64,000 nucleotides of DNA from Asterella californica (GCA_036924285.1 JAYKYS010000009.1:16740001-16804000); one strand, 5' to 3'. Shown: positions 45,194 through 57,297, counted from the stretch's first letter. Notes: generated from the letters alone by a model not told the origin. Program-made: numbers and translations.

Positions 45194-45202
45194 TGGTATC
45201 AG
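45194..45202 (+). promoter_or_regulatory. Candidate primer binding site, tRNA-iMet type
   Basis: TGGTATCAG is the first nine bases of the initiator-Met primer site (TGGTATCAGAGC) used by many plant LTR elements; it then diverges. No second LTR copy could be matched to the DNA before it. Confidence 0.4.
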
Positions 45203-45230
45203 TGGAGGCTTGCAAGTAGAGCTTCATAAT

Positions 45231-45508
45231 CACGTCATTTAGCACCTTGGTTAGGTTGACTGAGTGCGTAATGACTAGTCCTGTTAGTGCCGTTAGGGTG
45301 GGTTCTTGGACTAGCCTCACTAGGGGTATACTTCGCAGGTAGGGCTTGTAGGCTTTAGTTCTTCGAGTTGAGTCTTCAAGCTCTTGGCTATGGTGGATAG
45401 TCTTGATGAGCGCAATCTAGATTCTCTGATGCACAGAGTAGATTTGGCTCGACTTTGGTGTTTGTTTAGTGCCGGTTGGCATGGTGAGTGAGTGCAGATC
45501 GTTTATCA
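45231..45508 (+). repeat. Direct repeat, left copy
   Basis: About 280 bp, matched at 57015-57297 at roughly 85% by eye. Shared blocks include GTATACTTCGCAGGTAGGGC, GCTCTTGGCTATGGTGGATA and GTGCAGATCGTTTATCA, where the likeness stops abruptly. It is either an LTR pair ending in CA or, because a primer site lies just before this copy, a duplicated leader segment. Confidence 0.85.
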
Positions 45509-45676
45509 CTTGAAGAACTGAATTCGTGAGGTCTGATTGAGAGCTTTCAAGTCACAGATTTCTGCCGGTGGTATCTCGTTGATATCTTAATTTACGAGTG
45601 CACGGAGTGGTTTTCTTTTATCGTGTGGTTGATCGTTGTACGGATTAGTAGTGTTCGGACCTGTTCTTGGTCCAAA

Positions 45677-45734
45677 CCTCCGCACTCACGTACCTCTTGA
45701 GGCTTCGAGGAGCAGAGGTGCGAGAGTGCGGAGG
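45677..45734. other. Hairpin with perfect 11-bp outer stem
   Basis: CCTCCGCACTC (45677-45687) pairs with GAGTGCGGAGG (45724-45734). An inner ACCTCT/AGAGGT pair extends the fold. A second small inverted repeat, AGCAAG-TAAG-CTTGCT, follows at 45753-45768. The segment is GC-rich against its surroundings and lies just after the left direct repeat. Confidence 0.7.
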
Positions 45735-47340
45735 CGGAGCCGAGCCCGAGCTAGCAAGTAAGCTTGCTGGCGTGCGTAAGCTAAACCCAATTTCTGTGAT
45801 GTGAGAGTGAGTAAAACCAGGTCATCCATCCCGACACTATTCTTGTGCTTAACAGTTTAACTCTTAGCTTTGGCTTTACCACTAAACCTATAGCTCTTGT
45901 TGTCTTCTAGGGATACGTGCAAGTATTTATGGACTTGTTTAAGGTAGTAAGAGATCTTTTTGCATGTTCCTAGAGGAGTGGTAGGACGACCCCATAGTAC
46001 TAGAGAGAAGCTGTCGTTGTGATAGCGTTTGTCTATACCGTAGACACGCATATGAAGACAATTGGTGACAGTTGTCTTGGGTGAGCTAATAGAGCTATCA
46101 CGTAGAGACGTTTGGAATTACTAGAGGTGTGGACACCTAGTTAGTGACCTTAGGTACAAGTTATGACAGTTGGTGGTCATATATTGTGCATGTGATCATC
46201 GAAGAAAAGACGTCAATCCGGGTGAGACTGGATTTATCTTTTGTGCATGTTTGAGTGTGGAGGATTATCATTTGGACTTCTTGTGGTTGGAACCTCTCCA
46301 TATTTTGCTTCTTGTTTGTGCACCACGTTTGTTTGTGTTAGAGCTTGATGTCCGGAGTGAGTTCGCTCCATTGTGCTGTCGGTAGTGAGATTGGAGTTAC
46401 GGATCAGTCAGACTATCCATGTTTCTTTCACGGTGAGGTTAGACTTGCGACCAATAGACCGTGAGAGACTGCCTGTGGTGATGGCAGGTACATGTTGTCC
46501 TTACCTGATCATCCTAGTAGGAGATAGGTGAGCTCAGTAGGAGCGGGTTATGCAGGTTGGCGTCACATTGTGGTGACGAGGTTTCAACGCTCTGGTTAGA
46601 GCTTAGTATTCGAGATTGACACAGGGGTTGTCATCACGGAGGTCCACGGAGTTCCGGCAGAGATTCAGCTGTAGTAAGCAGTGGGTTCACACGGAGTGCT
46701 GTGAGATATCAACCAGGAGCACCAATCTCATTGAAAGAGGTCACTGATTCAGACGGAGATGTGGTTGAAGATACACATAGTGTCACCACATCGTTGTTGT
46801 GGGACATGGATGAGATCTATGAGATCACGAAAGGGCCTCGATGATACTCGGCTAAGGTGAGTATCATTGAGCTAGATGACTTCATCCAGGAGTTCGACAG
46901 TTGATGCGATCTGTAGCAGATGCGGAATCCACAATTGTTCACACATGACGTGAAAAGGTTTGTTCCAACACTTGGAGGGACCGCCTATGGATGATTATCA
47001 ATGAGTTCATGTGGCACTACAACGTGGAGATTAAGTTGTGGAGACAACATTGGTCTCTCAACTATGTTTCTATCACTACTGATGCAATTTTGGAAGACGT
47101 AGCATCTACGAGTTCGGCTGTCAGTAGCAGTGGTACACCACGAGTGGCGGAGTATCTACTACCAGCGGTGCGTCCACTAGTAGTGGAGCATGTGATAGTG
47201 TGGTGCCCACAAATTACAGGAATTACGACTTTTAAAAATTTTTAAGATTAATAACTTGTTTGTATAACTGAAGAAGCGTTGTTACATAAGATTACTGCTT
47301 CCTTAGAGGGAAGATGATCTTATGAGCTTTTTAATAAGAA
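45735..47340. other. Old element interior, no protein recognised
   Basis: The base composition continues that of the elements on either side, but I found no gag or pol motif. It may be a leader or a decayed coding region of the 45-57 kb complex. Confidence 0.35.
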
Positions 47341-50300
47341 GTTGACTTCTTCGGAAGACGACCGTCTTCCGAGAAGCGTCTTCTCAGTTACGTCTTCGGA
47401 AGACGACGAAAGACGGGAAGACGGCGGAAGATATCCATCTTCCGGAAGACAGCGACCGCGAAGGCCTAACCACAAATTTCCAGGTAAAGGAGTAGGTGTA
47501 CCTACTAGGTAACACCAAGGTGGTAGGTAGGTCGGGAAAGACACCTAGGGTCGAAATTCCTAATCTGCGGGGAAGATGCGTAGGAAGCGCATTAGCGCAT
47601 TCTAACTTCCCGCAGCAAGCGCACTTGAGAAGATCGATTTCAGAAGAGTGAGCTTTGCGAGAGGAAATCGAGTGAGGAAATCGAGTGAGGTGAGGACCAG
47701 TTGGCAGCTAGGCGAAGGGCGAGACCGAATTGCTGAAGCATGGAAGGCAGGGAGCGAAGGCATTTTTGTGAGCTCCCGAGGAACTGACATTGGAGAGTAG
47801 CTGAGTAGAATCGAAGATGGAATTGAATAGCGGAAGCAGCCGTGTGGAGTCGCATTGGAGCTAGGACCAGAGCCAGAAGCGCGCGGAAGGTCGAAGACAC
47901 CTCGGGAAGCAGCCAGAAGACTGTAGAGGTTCTTCCCATGTTCTTCTCCCTTCCCACTACTTCTCGTCTCTGTTTTGTGTTCCCCGCGCTTCTCCGGTTG
48001 GTTGCAGGCAGCCTGATCGATTACCCCCCATCCCCATTTTTCCTATTGTGACATTGGGTGCGGAAGCACTGCCCAATTTCTGTCAGACATCTTCCTACTT
48101 CTTCCTGAGTTCAATTCGAGCTTCCCTACCCATCGTCCCCAAATTGACGATCCCAGCTATCAATTTCCCTACCCTACTACCCCTCTACCCCCGAAACCTT
48201 GAACAGAAGACGCTTCGGAAGATTGGAACATCTTCGGAAGACGCTTCTGAAACTTGACTGTCTTCGGAAGACTGTCTTCGGAAGTCAACTATAACCAATT
48301 CGTATCAAGAGTGGATTTGCTTTGCTTTTGTGTTAAGAGAGGCTTGGTACGAATCCTGAGTGGTGTGGTGAGTTGTTTTGTTATTTCGAGAAGTTGGAAG
48401 TCGGGAACTAGGCCTGTGCCTCCCGATCTTCCAAGCTTCTCAACTCCACATCTTCCTAGAGAGACTAGAAGACTGAAAGGCTGGCAAAATGAGCGAGAAG
48501 ACGTGAGGGTCCATTTTGGGTCTCTTCTGTCCGACCCATAACAGCCATTCCTTCTTCTTCCCAAACTTAGGAGAGAGTCGTGAGAAGACTTGCTGGCAGA
48601 ATCTGGAGAGAATGGCTGAGGGTCATGTCTTCCCACCGAGCAGCAAGCTTCTTCTGAGTGCGTATGAGAGGTGAGAAGTCAGAAGAACTGAGTGCAATTG
48701 TCTTGAGTCTGTTGTGAGGATAGATTGCGCGTAGGAAGACGAAGACAGGTGAGACCTGTGAAGGGAAGCCTAACTTCGGGAAGTCTTCCGAGAAAGACAT
48801 TGAATCGGAAACTGTCCCGAGTGTCTTCCCAGAGGCCACTGTCACCGCAGGAGCTCGCAACCATCTTCTGAACCTGTTATGCACTTTATGCTTCGCGAAT
48901 CTTGTATCTTCTGATAAGAAGTAGGATGTAATGCAAGGTGGGTTGTCTTCTTGGTAATCCATGTGAGGCCTTGCTTAGATAGGATTGTTTAGATGTAACT
49001 CGGAAGACGAGAGCTATCTAGGAAGTACTGTTAGAATCCCGGAAGACAGAGTAGCTGTCTTCTGGAAGACTAGTTTCGTCTTCTGAGAAGTAGAAGCTAG
49101 ACTGTGGGCACTTGGGAAGGACTGAGCCTTCAGCTCATAGTAAGTGCTTGTGGCTTAGTGCAACAGATCTTCCAGTATGTCGATGCATCCTCGAGGGTTG
49201 GTGCTACCAACAGCGGAGTTGGCCGAGGCCACGCCCTTCCTCAATGGATCTCGGTTTCTTCCTATGGGATTGGAACCTCGCAGACCAGGGACTTCTGGAG
49301 GAGGTGTGGGCAGCGTTAACACCTCGCAACCGTGTACCTGCGAAGGTAGGAGTAGCTCGAGGAAGACCATCTTCCTGGACTGAAGATTGGTGGCGCAGGG
49401 CTTTTCACAGACCAGACTCCGAGGACCGAGGGTATTGGTTTGAGAAGAAGGTTTTGCCCAGGGTCATGAGTACGTGGCATGTGCCTGGGAGCACCACTTG
49501 TCTTTTCATGGAAGACAGGCAGGGTAGGAATGGTTGGAAGATCGAATCTTACCGGGAGCCGAAGAAGCGACTTCTGGCGAAGCTGTTTCTGCATCTCTTT
49601 CTCAAGGGGAAAGCGCAGAAGACGAGGTACCTGGGAGATCAGGACGTAGACTTCTTGGAAGCAGTGTGGATAAAAGAGTACCCATCTACTGGGGCGCATA
49701 CGTCCACAACTATGTACAGGCGGAGCTAGCGTACTTGGGTACCCCGGCGGGAAGACACTTGACACCTTTCCTCTGCTACTTGTACGTAGCCATGGGGGAT
49801 CTTAGGAGAGATCAGTTGGTAGAGTATGGACCAACATGGCAACAGGAGGAGAAGGAAGAGACCTCGGAAGACGATGATCGAGCAGTAGCCGCAACTCCCC
49901 CTCCCACTCTGATGCCACAGCTGAAACCCGGCTCTCACCAGAAGACGCTTCTAGTGAGGGAAGACGAGTCTAGTGGGTCGGAAGACACCACGCCACCGAG
50001 GAAGATGGGTCCTAGAAGTGTACCTAGGAAGCCCACCTCCCTCATTCATTCAGGATCGGAGTCCGACTCGGAAGAAGAACTGCTGAGTACCCGATGGGAG
50101 CAGAAGACCGCTTCTGCAACACCTGGGAGTCTTCCGAAGACTCCAGAAGACGAAGGATGGATGAGCGCTCCTGCTGCGATGCGAGGAAGCGCAACGAAGA
50201 GAGCCGCTCCTGCCATGAGGAATCTTCCACCCCGGAAGATGAGAAGAGTAGCTTCTTCTCGTGCGCAGAAGATGAAGACCATTGTGGTGGAAGAGGCATC

Positions 50301-52640
50301 CTTGCCTCTGGAAGACAAGGTTGACACTTCAGAGCGAGTGGTGGAGATGAACTTGTCTTCCGCAGGAAGAAAACTGGAAGAGTTCAGCGCCTTCTTCCAC
50401 AAGGAGATCCAGCCAGCTATGGAGTTGCTGGAGAAGAGAGCGAAGGCACAGGAGAGGCCATTGCAACCTGGATTCGGCCTGCGCACCTTGCTGCGACAGG
50501 AAGAAGATCAGAAGAAGACGGAGTCGCTGGAAGCTAGTCTCCGCACCACGGAGAAGCTCGCAGCCAGATACAAGACGGAAGCAGCCGCTTCTGCCAAGGA
50601 GTTGGTGCAACTTCAGAAGAGCAACCAGGAGATGCAGACGCGGATACAGCAGCGCGATCAAGAAGTCCTCCGAGTGCGGGAGAAGATCACCGCACTCGCC
50701 GAGGAGAAGACCACATGGAAGACGCAGCGAGAAGCCGCAGAAGCGCGAGTTGCAGTTGAGAAGACGCAGCGGGAAGCAGCGGAGGCTTGTGCACAGGAGA
50801 TTCTAGCACAGTCGGTGGAAGCGCTTCGGAAGAAGTTCAACTTCACTGCGGGTAGAAAGTTACTTACCTTGGCTAGAGGATGGGACAGCGAGTCCAAGGC
50901 AATGTTGGTGGAATGCCGAGCATGTTCAGGTACTTGGATCGGCAGATAGAGAGAGTGAAGACACTTTATGGTCTTCCTTCACTTCCGATACCTGCAACTG
51001 CATCTTCTCAAGCTCCAGCACCATCGACTGGATCCGGAATGGAGAAGGAGGAGTTCGATCTCGCTGTGCACTTGGTAGTGACAGCGTTGGAAGCCGAGAA
51101 GACTCCAGAAGACGCCCCGGAAGACAAGATGTCTTCTGGAAGACAGGAAGACGAGCCGTCTTCCCAGGTATTCCGTGTGGAGGAAGCGACTTCCCCGGAC
51201 CCTTATGTGGTCGTCATGGTCCCTAGTCCCGCACCAGTGCCTCAGAAGATGGAAGGAGCACCGGTCGACTCTGCTTCCGAAGTAGAAGCCGAAGCCGAGG
51301 AAGACGCAGCAGCAGCGACAGCAGGGTCAGCAAAGAACGATGAGGAGGAAGCCACCTCAGTGACACCCGAGGTTTCTGCAGGGCTTTCTAGCTTATCAGA
51401 AGCCGCGTTAGGAGCTCCGATAAGAGTAGATCAGGTAGAGGTTGCCTCCGAGCAATCAGAGTAGATAGTAACCAAATTGACTATTCCAGATTTAGTAGGA
51501 CCAAAACCTGCTATCTTAAGGGTGGCAGAAACATACGAATAGTCTAGGAATACACAGGAGGGGTCTGCTGCTCATACCAGCAGTGGTTCGAGGATGTAGA
51601 TAGAGGTAGTGGACAGTCTAGGAACAAGGAACGGCATCCTCGTGTAGTCCTGTTGTCTAGACTGGTGTGTCGAGGAGTAGACGCAGGAAGTAGAGGGAGT
51701 GAGCTTCCCAATGTCATTGTGACTTCTTCTCGGAGAATGGATTGTGGATTTGAGTGCAGAAGCTTTGTTCATGTCTTCTGGGTGGTGGATTTCCTGGAAT
51801 TCGCTCCCAATTGTGCATGAGAAGTGTTCTTCTTGAGTGGCGGTGAATGTCAATAGTTGTGGAAGTGTAGCTTGGCTCGTCCAGTAGAGCACTTGGGATC
51901 TGCGTACGGACGGTCTTATGGATAAAGGATCCCAGAAGACAGAGTAGTCAGAGCAGCGAAGTGAAGAAGAAAGAAGCCTTCTTCCCGCAACAGAAGACGA
52001 CATCCTCGAGTAGAAAACGGTGCGACTGTACACATGTTTGTTGTCTTCCTCCCCAAACTATTACAAGCAGGGATGGCTTGTTAGTCAGGATCCGGACTAG
52101 AAGCCTGTCGGAATCTTAATTTCCTCTTTTCATCTTGTTTTCTCTTGTTTGGATTTTCTCTTCTTCCCCATCTTCTCTCATCTTCTCAATCTTCTTACCT
52201 TCTTCTAGTGAGTTTCCGAGACTTCTATTGAGCTTCCGTGAAGGTGAATGTCGTTGTAGTGCTGCAGGAAGACCATTTCCGTAGACAGAAGCCTGAGAAG
52301 GCTACAGGGGGCATACACCATGTGATTGATCTAACCCGTTGTAATGTGAGTGTGAGAGTAAGGTGTAACAGCCGTGCTAGTCGACTTCTGCGAAGCAGGA
52401 CAATCTTCTGGAGGTGTGAGAAGACGAGCTGAACCCCCAGAAGACGAGAATCGCTTCGAGAAGACGGTATCAAGAGGACCGGAAGAAGTGACTTGGAAGC
52501 AGGAAGATCGTCTTCGCGAGATTCTCTGTGAATAGTTGTGTGATATTTTAGCTAGTAGTTGTTTGGTTAGTTCCAGAGCACCTTTTGGAGTGTCTGGAAG
52601 ACGCGTGGTTTTGTGAGAAGACGGGATTCCTAGGCAAAAC
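47341..52640. repeat. Zone saturated with the hexamer GAAGAC/GTCTTC
   Basis: A hand count gives about 65 copies of GAAGAC or its complement in 5.3 kb, where chance predicts two or three. Upstream of the coding part (47341-49100) both orientations are common (about 17 and 11) and often abut as GTCTTC-n-GAAGAC. Inside the coding part (49321-51464) about nine in ten are in the sense direction and fall in all three codon phases (E-D, K-T, and out-of-phase forms). The density drops sharply outside the zone. I know no standard feature that explains this. Confidence 0.85.
49112..51464 (+). pseudogene. Frameshifted coiled-coil, Gag-like protein gene
   Basis: Three overlapping plus-strand frames look like one protein broken twice. 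Frame 1 (from 49112) gives a Trp-rich part (WTEDWWRRAFHRP, LLAKLFLHLFLKGKAQ). Near 49680 the sense moves to the 49534-50949 frame (YWGAYVHNYVQAELAYLGTP, HLTPFLCYLYVAMGDL), then a long acidic, Ser-rich linker and a coiled coil (about residues 260-440 of that frame, ending VEALRKKFNFTAGR). Near 50900 it moves again to the 50880-51464 frame (MFRYLDRQIERVKTLYGLPS, then an Ala/Glu-rich tail ending VASEQSE). The family is not recognised. Helical N-part, coiled coil and place before a gag/pol remnant suggest a retroelement structural protein. An intron at one junction is not excluded. Confidence 0.5.
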
Positions 52641-52862
52641 CCGTGTGTTTGTGTGTTTGAACAGATCTTAGAACTTAGAGCAGCGTTACTTGTGCAAATC
52701 CTCTGTGGGAACGATATCTTGTATACTAAATGGGCAAAGGAGTAATCATGCGTCACTACAGATAGTATGAGCGAGATACAACTAAGGTTTAACCTTGTGG
52801 TTCAGTTCTTCTAGTGTTTGAGGAAGAACTATCATGGTGTGCAGATCGACTAGTTGAGGAGT
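52641..52862. other. Spacer before the gag remnant
   Basis: Nothing recognised apart from the fading GAAGAC motif at the left side. Confidence 0.4.
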
Positions 52863-53137
52863 ATGCAAGAGTTCCAGCGGAAGACTAGAGAGAGCCTATG
52901 CGAGGCGTTTACTCGCATGAGGCGGTTGATCAGCTTTACCCAAAAGGTGACAGAAGCACATGCAATCCAGTTCTGATATGGGATACTGGACCGTAGGAGA
53001 GTTAGAGATGCGACTCTTCTTAGAGACACCGCTCCAATGTTGGCGGTTGTCTTTGGTTTGGCTGAGCGGATTGAGCTCAACATGGTGGAAGAGAGGGTTG
53101 TGACTGCTGCATTCAGCAAGGAGGCACCACATGAGTG
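52863..53137 (+). pseudogene. Gag domain remnant with one stop
   Basis: The frame from ATG 52863 reads MQEFQRKTRESLCEAFTRMR, then FTQKVTEAHAIQF, a TGA where the family usually has Trp, YGILDRR, and ends SKEAPHE-stop. It matches the retrotransposon Gag pattern of an amphipathic helix followed by a charged basic loop. One base change would account for the stop. Confidence 0.65.
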
Positions 53138-53383
53138 ACCACCTCTTCTCGAGGATTACAGACTACGCAACAGTGTGGTGGTGGTGGTGGTAAGGATCGT
53201 GCTGAACAGTCATGATCTAAAGGAGGTGTTGGAGGACCTAGTGGACAGAAGTCCATGCCGTCTTTCTCTAGTTAGTAGCAAGCGAGTCCTTGCTGGACGT
53301 GTGATGATCCTCATTAGCAGAAAGATTGCTCATAGAGGAAAGGTGGTTATGAGACGTCTGAGACGTCTCAAGCGGTGCCTAAG

Positions 53384-53440
53384 CAGTGTGAACATTGTGG
53401 ACGACCAGGTCACAATATTGATCGTTGTTTTGATCTCCAC
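53384..53440 (+). pseudogene. Zinc knuckle of the decayed element
   Basis: QCEHCGRPGHNIDRCFDLHP is a canonical CX2CX4HX4C nucleocapsid knuckle followed by the D-L-H-P seen in plant Ty3 Gag proteins. The frame continues to a stop at about 53526. Confidence 0.8.
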
Positions 53441-54244
53441 CCGAGCTACGGCAAGAAAAGGCTGATGATGGAAGAGGCGGATGAGCTCAAGGAGGCCATG
53501 GTGGTCGAGTTGGAGATAGAGGTCTAGCACCTGAGAGAAGATCAGTCGATCCACCGTCTATACGACGTTAGATGCGGATATGGCTGCTCGGATTGAGCAG
53601 TTGGAGCAGAGGATAGCTAGTATGGCTATGACTCAACGGAAATCTGGTTCAAGAACAGAGGCTTCCATGTCTTATGGAGGAGAAGGAGTTGACTTTGACT
53701 TCATGGCTGATGTGGTACGGATTGAGACATCTGCGGTAGTGACTCATGGTGCAGTATGTGTCTCTGAGCCACGAGGTGCGTCGGTGGAGACGGATCCACA
53801 ACGCGGAGAGGTTGGAAGACAGGCCAGACTTTCTCAGTCATTCACATTATCGGAGGCGTTGAGGATCACGTCTATGATTCCTATATTGTCTATCGATGAT
53901 GTAGTAGAGTTGGAGAGATCTACATCCAAGAGTGGGGGTTATGCGAGTCAACCCTCGACATCTGTGGATACGACGTCAAATCTGATGTTGGAGGCGGCTA
54001 TAGTAGTTCTGACGAGTCCCACTATTTTCAGCCACGGATATGAGAATATTGGAAGTCAACTTGGGTCAAGTGTTCCAGTTGGCGACCACGCTCAACGAGA
54101 GCGATGATGTAGTTACCTCTAGTGCTGAGGTGGTTCAGCGAGAGACGGTAGATGTGTGCATGGAGTCGATGACCAGGACAGCCACTAGTGGTACTTGGCA
54201 AGCGGCGACTGCCATGTTAGATGAGTTATCAGCTAGGCCGGTGA

Positions 54245-54772
54245 TTGATCCGTGCTGGTTTGGCATCAAGGTGTTGTTGGACAACTAAAGTGGCACCTTC
54301 AGAGAAGGTGTATCGATCACAGAAAGTCTTGTTAGACTCTGGAGCCCAACTGTTGATGTTGGAGAAGACGACGTGCATTGATTTGGATTTGAGGAAGTCC
54401 GAGGTGGAGAGATGTACATTCCAGCTGCAGACATATCTAGGAGGATCAAGAGGTACAGCTCTGCACATGACACGCGAGATGCTGATGATGAGAGTTCGAT
54501 CAGATCACCCCACAGATAGTTCCATGATGAAGACCAAGGCCATTGTTATAGCCTTGGAGTCTTACAAAGTATTGGTTGGAGGTGTTGTGTTATACTTTAT
54601 GAGGTTCGTGATCGACTATTGGACAAAGACAACATCTTATAGATCATGTTGGCAATCCGATGAGAGACGAGTGAGCCGCTTACCAGTGCGGTTCAGTGCT
54701 AGAGTTGAGACAACGGAGCCTACACCAGGGACGATGGCAACCGTTGTAAAGTTTAGTTTGGTCATCACTTGA
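54245..54772 (+). pseudogene. Protease region of the decayed element
   Basis: KVLLDSGAQLLMLEK, with the catalytic Asp at 54335-54337, is a retropepsin-type active site (D-S-G). The frame goes on through VLVGGVVLYFMRFVIDYW and QSDERRVSRLPVRF before a TGA at 54770. It is the longest open stretch in this remnant. Confidence 0.7.
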
Positions 54773-56339
54773 CCGAGCGAGTTGTTAGAAGACAATGCTC
54801 ATGCGGAGAATACTCTAGTCTTTAAGAAAGTGAGGGACATGCGTAGCATGACTACGGTAGTACCATCTGTTCTACTCTGGAGTTCAAGTGGAGAGTGCAG
54901 CAGTATGCTTATCGTGAAGCCTTTGTATCCTCAATAGAGGAACAAAGTGTTGTTCCTGCTACTGACCTTGTGATCTTATCCAGAGGAGGGTGTGTGTGTG
55001 CTGGAGCTATTTGGAGAGATCAGCACAAGTTTGGCTACGATATTACAGACATGCATATGAGTACAATGATACTTGTATGTGAAAGAGATGAGATTGCAAG
55101 ACGCATCTCATTGCGTCATGTGATATGTTTGATGCATAATTATCTTAAGTTGTGCTCATATCAGCCGTCAGAAGATATCAGTAAGCATTACTATCGGATA
55201 TTTCGCTGTTGAGGATGCAAGATTTCACAGTTGTTGACACTATTCACTTGGTTAGAGCCGAGTGGCCATGTCAAGGTCACACGCGTGCTGGAAGAGGTCA
55301 GGGTTTACATGATCCGTGATCTAGTATGTTTTGAGAGATGTTACGGATCTTACGACATCTTCAGATGCATCAAGTGGATTCTCTAACGTACATCTTGGAG
55401 AACATTTCTTTGTTGAGTGATGCTCGTACACAGATGAGGACGAGTGTGCACCAAGTGCAGTCTTGGGTTGGACCGACAGTGTTGTTGGATGCAGCGAGAG
55501 TGAGATCTCGTGCACATCAGTCACGGTTGTGGTGGACGAACTTGTTATCGAGAGAGAGGTGCTCAAGCGCGCACATGATGCAGTGAGACGACCAGCGCAC
55601 CTCACAGTTGATGACATCTTGGATGTAGGATGACGATCTCAAGTACTGAGAGTCGTCCATAGGTCACCCATGGCAGTGATGAACCTAGTGGGACGACTTA
55701 GAGCAGCGTTGTCCACTTTGGTGAGCTTTTTAGCATCACATGCTTACAAAGATGGAGGACCTGGGCTTGTGTGTGATGCTCAGTTACAATAGTTGGTGGA
55801 GCTCAATGTCGATGAGAGAGAGCATTCGATGGATTTCCCTACAGGTACGACGGTAGTAGCTTCGATGTCAGAGGCTTCACATCGTCATATATTTGGTTAA
55901 GCAAAGGACTTGAATTGCTTGACATGGATTGTTAGCCTTGGATTGGTTGAGCAGCGTCGGATGCGATCAATGAGTGTTATTACTCGAACACTTCTGAGCT
56001 CTTTGTCTATCGGATCGGTGGAGACAAAGACTGTGAGCGAGACGTATGGAGTTCGTCATCCTTGGACATCATGAGATGTAGTAGGAGAGAGTGTGGAGCT
56101 TGTAGCTAGGACTGCAGGAGTTTTTCGCACAGTGGAGGTTGTTGGTGGTGAGCAGAAAGAAACTGCTCCAGAGGCTGCAAGATAACAGTCAACGACTTCG
56201 TCTTCTATCTCTAGCATGGTGACAGAGAATACTTGGGAGCCAGAGATTGGACCTAAGCTTATAAGAGAGGAGAGAGATTCTTGAAGAGCTACAAGAATTG
56301 TTTTGCCTTCAGTATGAAGGATTTGATACCTTGAAGGGA

Positions 56340-56990
56340 TTAGGTATACGGATCGACTTGACTAGTGACACGTTAATCTTTCGACGTCCCTACAGATACA
56401 GTGATATGGAGAGAGCCGATCCTAAGTAGAACTCAAGACTTGTTGGAGGTTGGGTTGGTGGAGATGTCGTCTGGAGAGTACGCATCAGCCACAGCTATTT
56501 CAGCAAAGAATGATATGTATGACAACTACACAGATAGACGGATGTGTGAAGACTATCGTCTTATCAATCGACAGACGAAGTTCGATAAGCATGCGATGCC
56601 AGACATCTGCATGACATATGAAGGTCTTTAGTACTTTGGATCTTTGAGCAGGATATCATCAGTTGTCAATGAGAGAAGAAGATAAGTCCAAGACATCATT
56701 ATGGAGAATTGACTTTCACGGCAAGGATTGTTTGTATCAGTGGCAGTTTCACCATTTGGGTTGAAGAACATCCCTACTGAGTTCCAAAGGGTGATGGATA
56801 GAAATCCTAACAGGACTGGATTTTGTTCAATGTTATACTAACGACATCTTAGTCTATAGTGCTACAGTGAAGGAACACGAGAGACACTTACGAAATGTGT
56901 TAGAGCCGTTGAGAGCTCATGGGTTGAAGTTACACCCTGGGAATTGTAAGTTCTTCCAGGAGTTGGTAGAGTATCTGTATGTTGTGTAGC
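56340..56990 (+). pseudogene. Reverse transcriptase remnant, YTND at the active site
   Basis: In changing frames one can read IRIDLTSDTLIFRRPYRYSD, SRTQDLLEVGLVEMSSGEYA, RRMCEDYRLINRQTKFDKHA, a PFGLKN segment, FQRVMDR, CYTNDILVYS (56831-56857), and HGLKLHPGNCKFFQELVEYL. These are RT motifs in the right order. The catalytic YxDD has become Y-T-N-D and several stops interrupt the region. Confidence 0.85.
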
Positions 56991-57014
56991 GATGTATATG
57001 CGTATGACATCTGT

Positions 57015-57297
57015 CACGTCAGTTTAGCACCTCGGCTAGGTTGACCGAGTGCATAGTGGCTAGTCTCGGTAGGACCGTTAGGACCGTTAGTGTTGTTAGG
57101 ATGGATTCTTGGAGTATACTTCGCAGGTAGGGCTTGTAAGCTTTAGTTCTTTGAGTTGAGAATTCAAGCTCTTGGCTATGGTGGATAGTCTTGGTGAGCG
57201 CAATCTGGATTCTCTGATGCACAAAGTGGATTTGACTCAACTTTAGTGTTTGTTTAGTGCCGGTTGGCATAGTGGACTGAGTGCAGATCGTTTATCA
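57015..57297 (+). repeat. Direct repeat, right copy
   Basis: Partner of 45231-45508, starting 11.8 kb downstream. It begins CACGTCAGTTTAGCACC after TGT and ends GTTTATCA. It follows the RT remnant directly. Confidence 0.85.

Larger units (their letters stand above)
52863..56990 (+). mobile_element. Decayed Ty3/Gypsy gag-protease-RT region
   Basis: The plus strand carries, in order, a Gag domain (52863-53137), a CCHC knuckle near 53387, an aspartic protease DSG near 54335, coding text I cannot name (54.9-56.2 kb) and an RT domain (about 56340-56990). Each part has stops or frameshifts. RNase H and integrase are missing, because the match ends in the RT thumb just before the right direct repeat. 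Its protein wording is closer to the fragments at 21.8-24.9 kb than to the intact element. Confidence 0.8.

Noticed and set aside
49316..49765. 149-codon minus-strand frame, and similar ones over 50.0-50.9 kb
   Set aside because: Shadows of the plus-strand coiled-coil gene; Ser/Leu-rich as expected for the complement of Glu/Lys codons.
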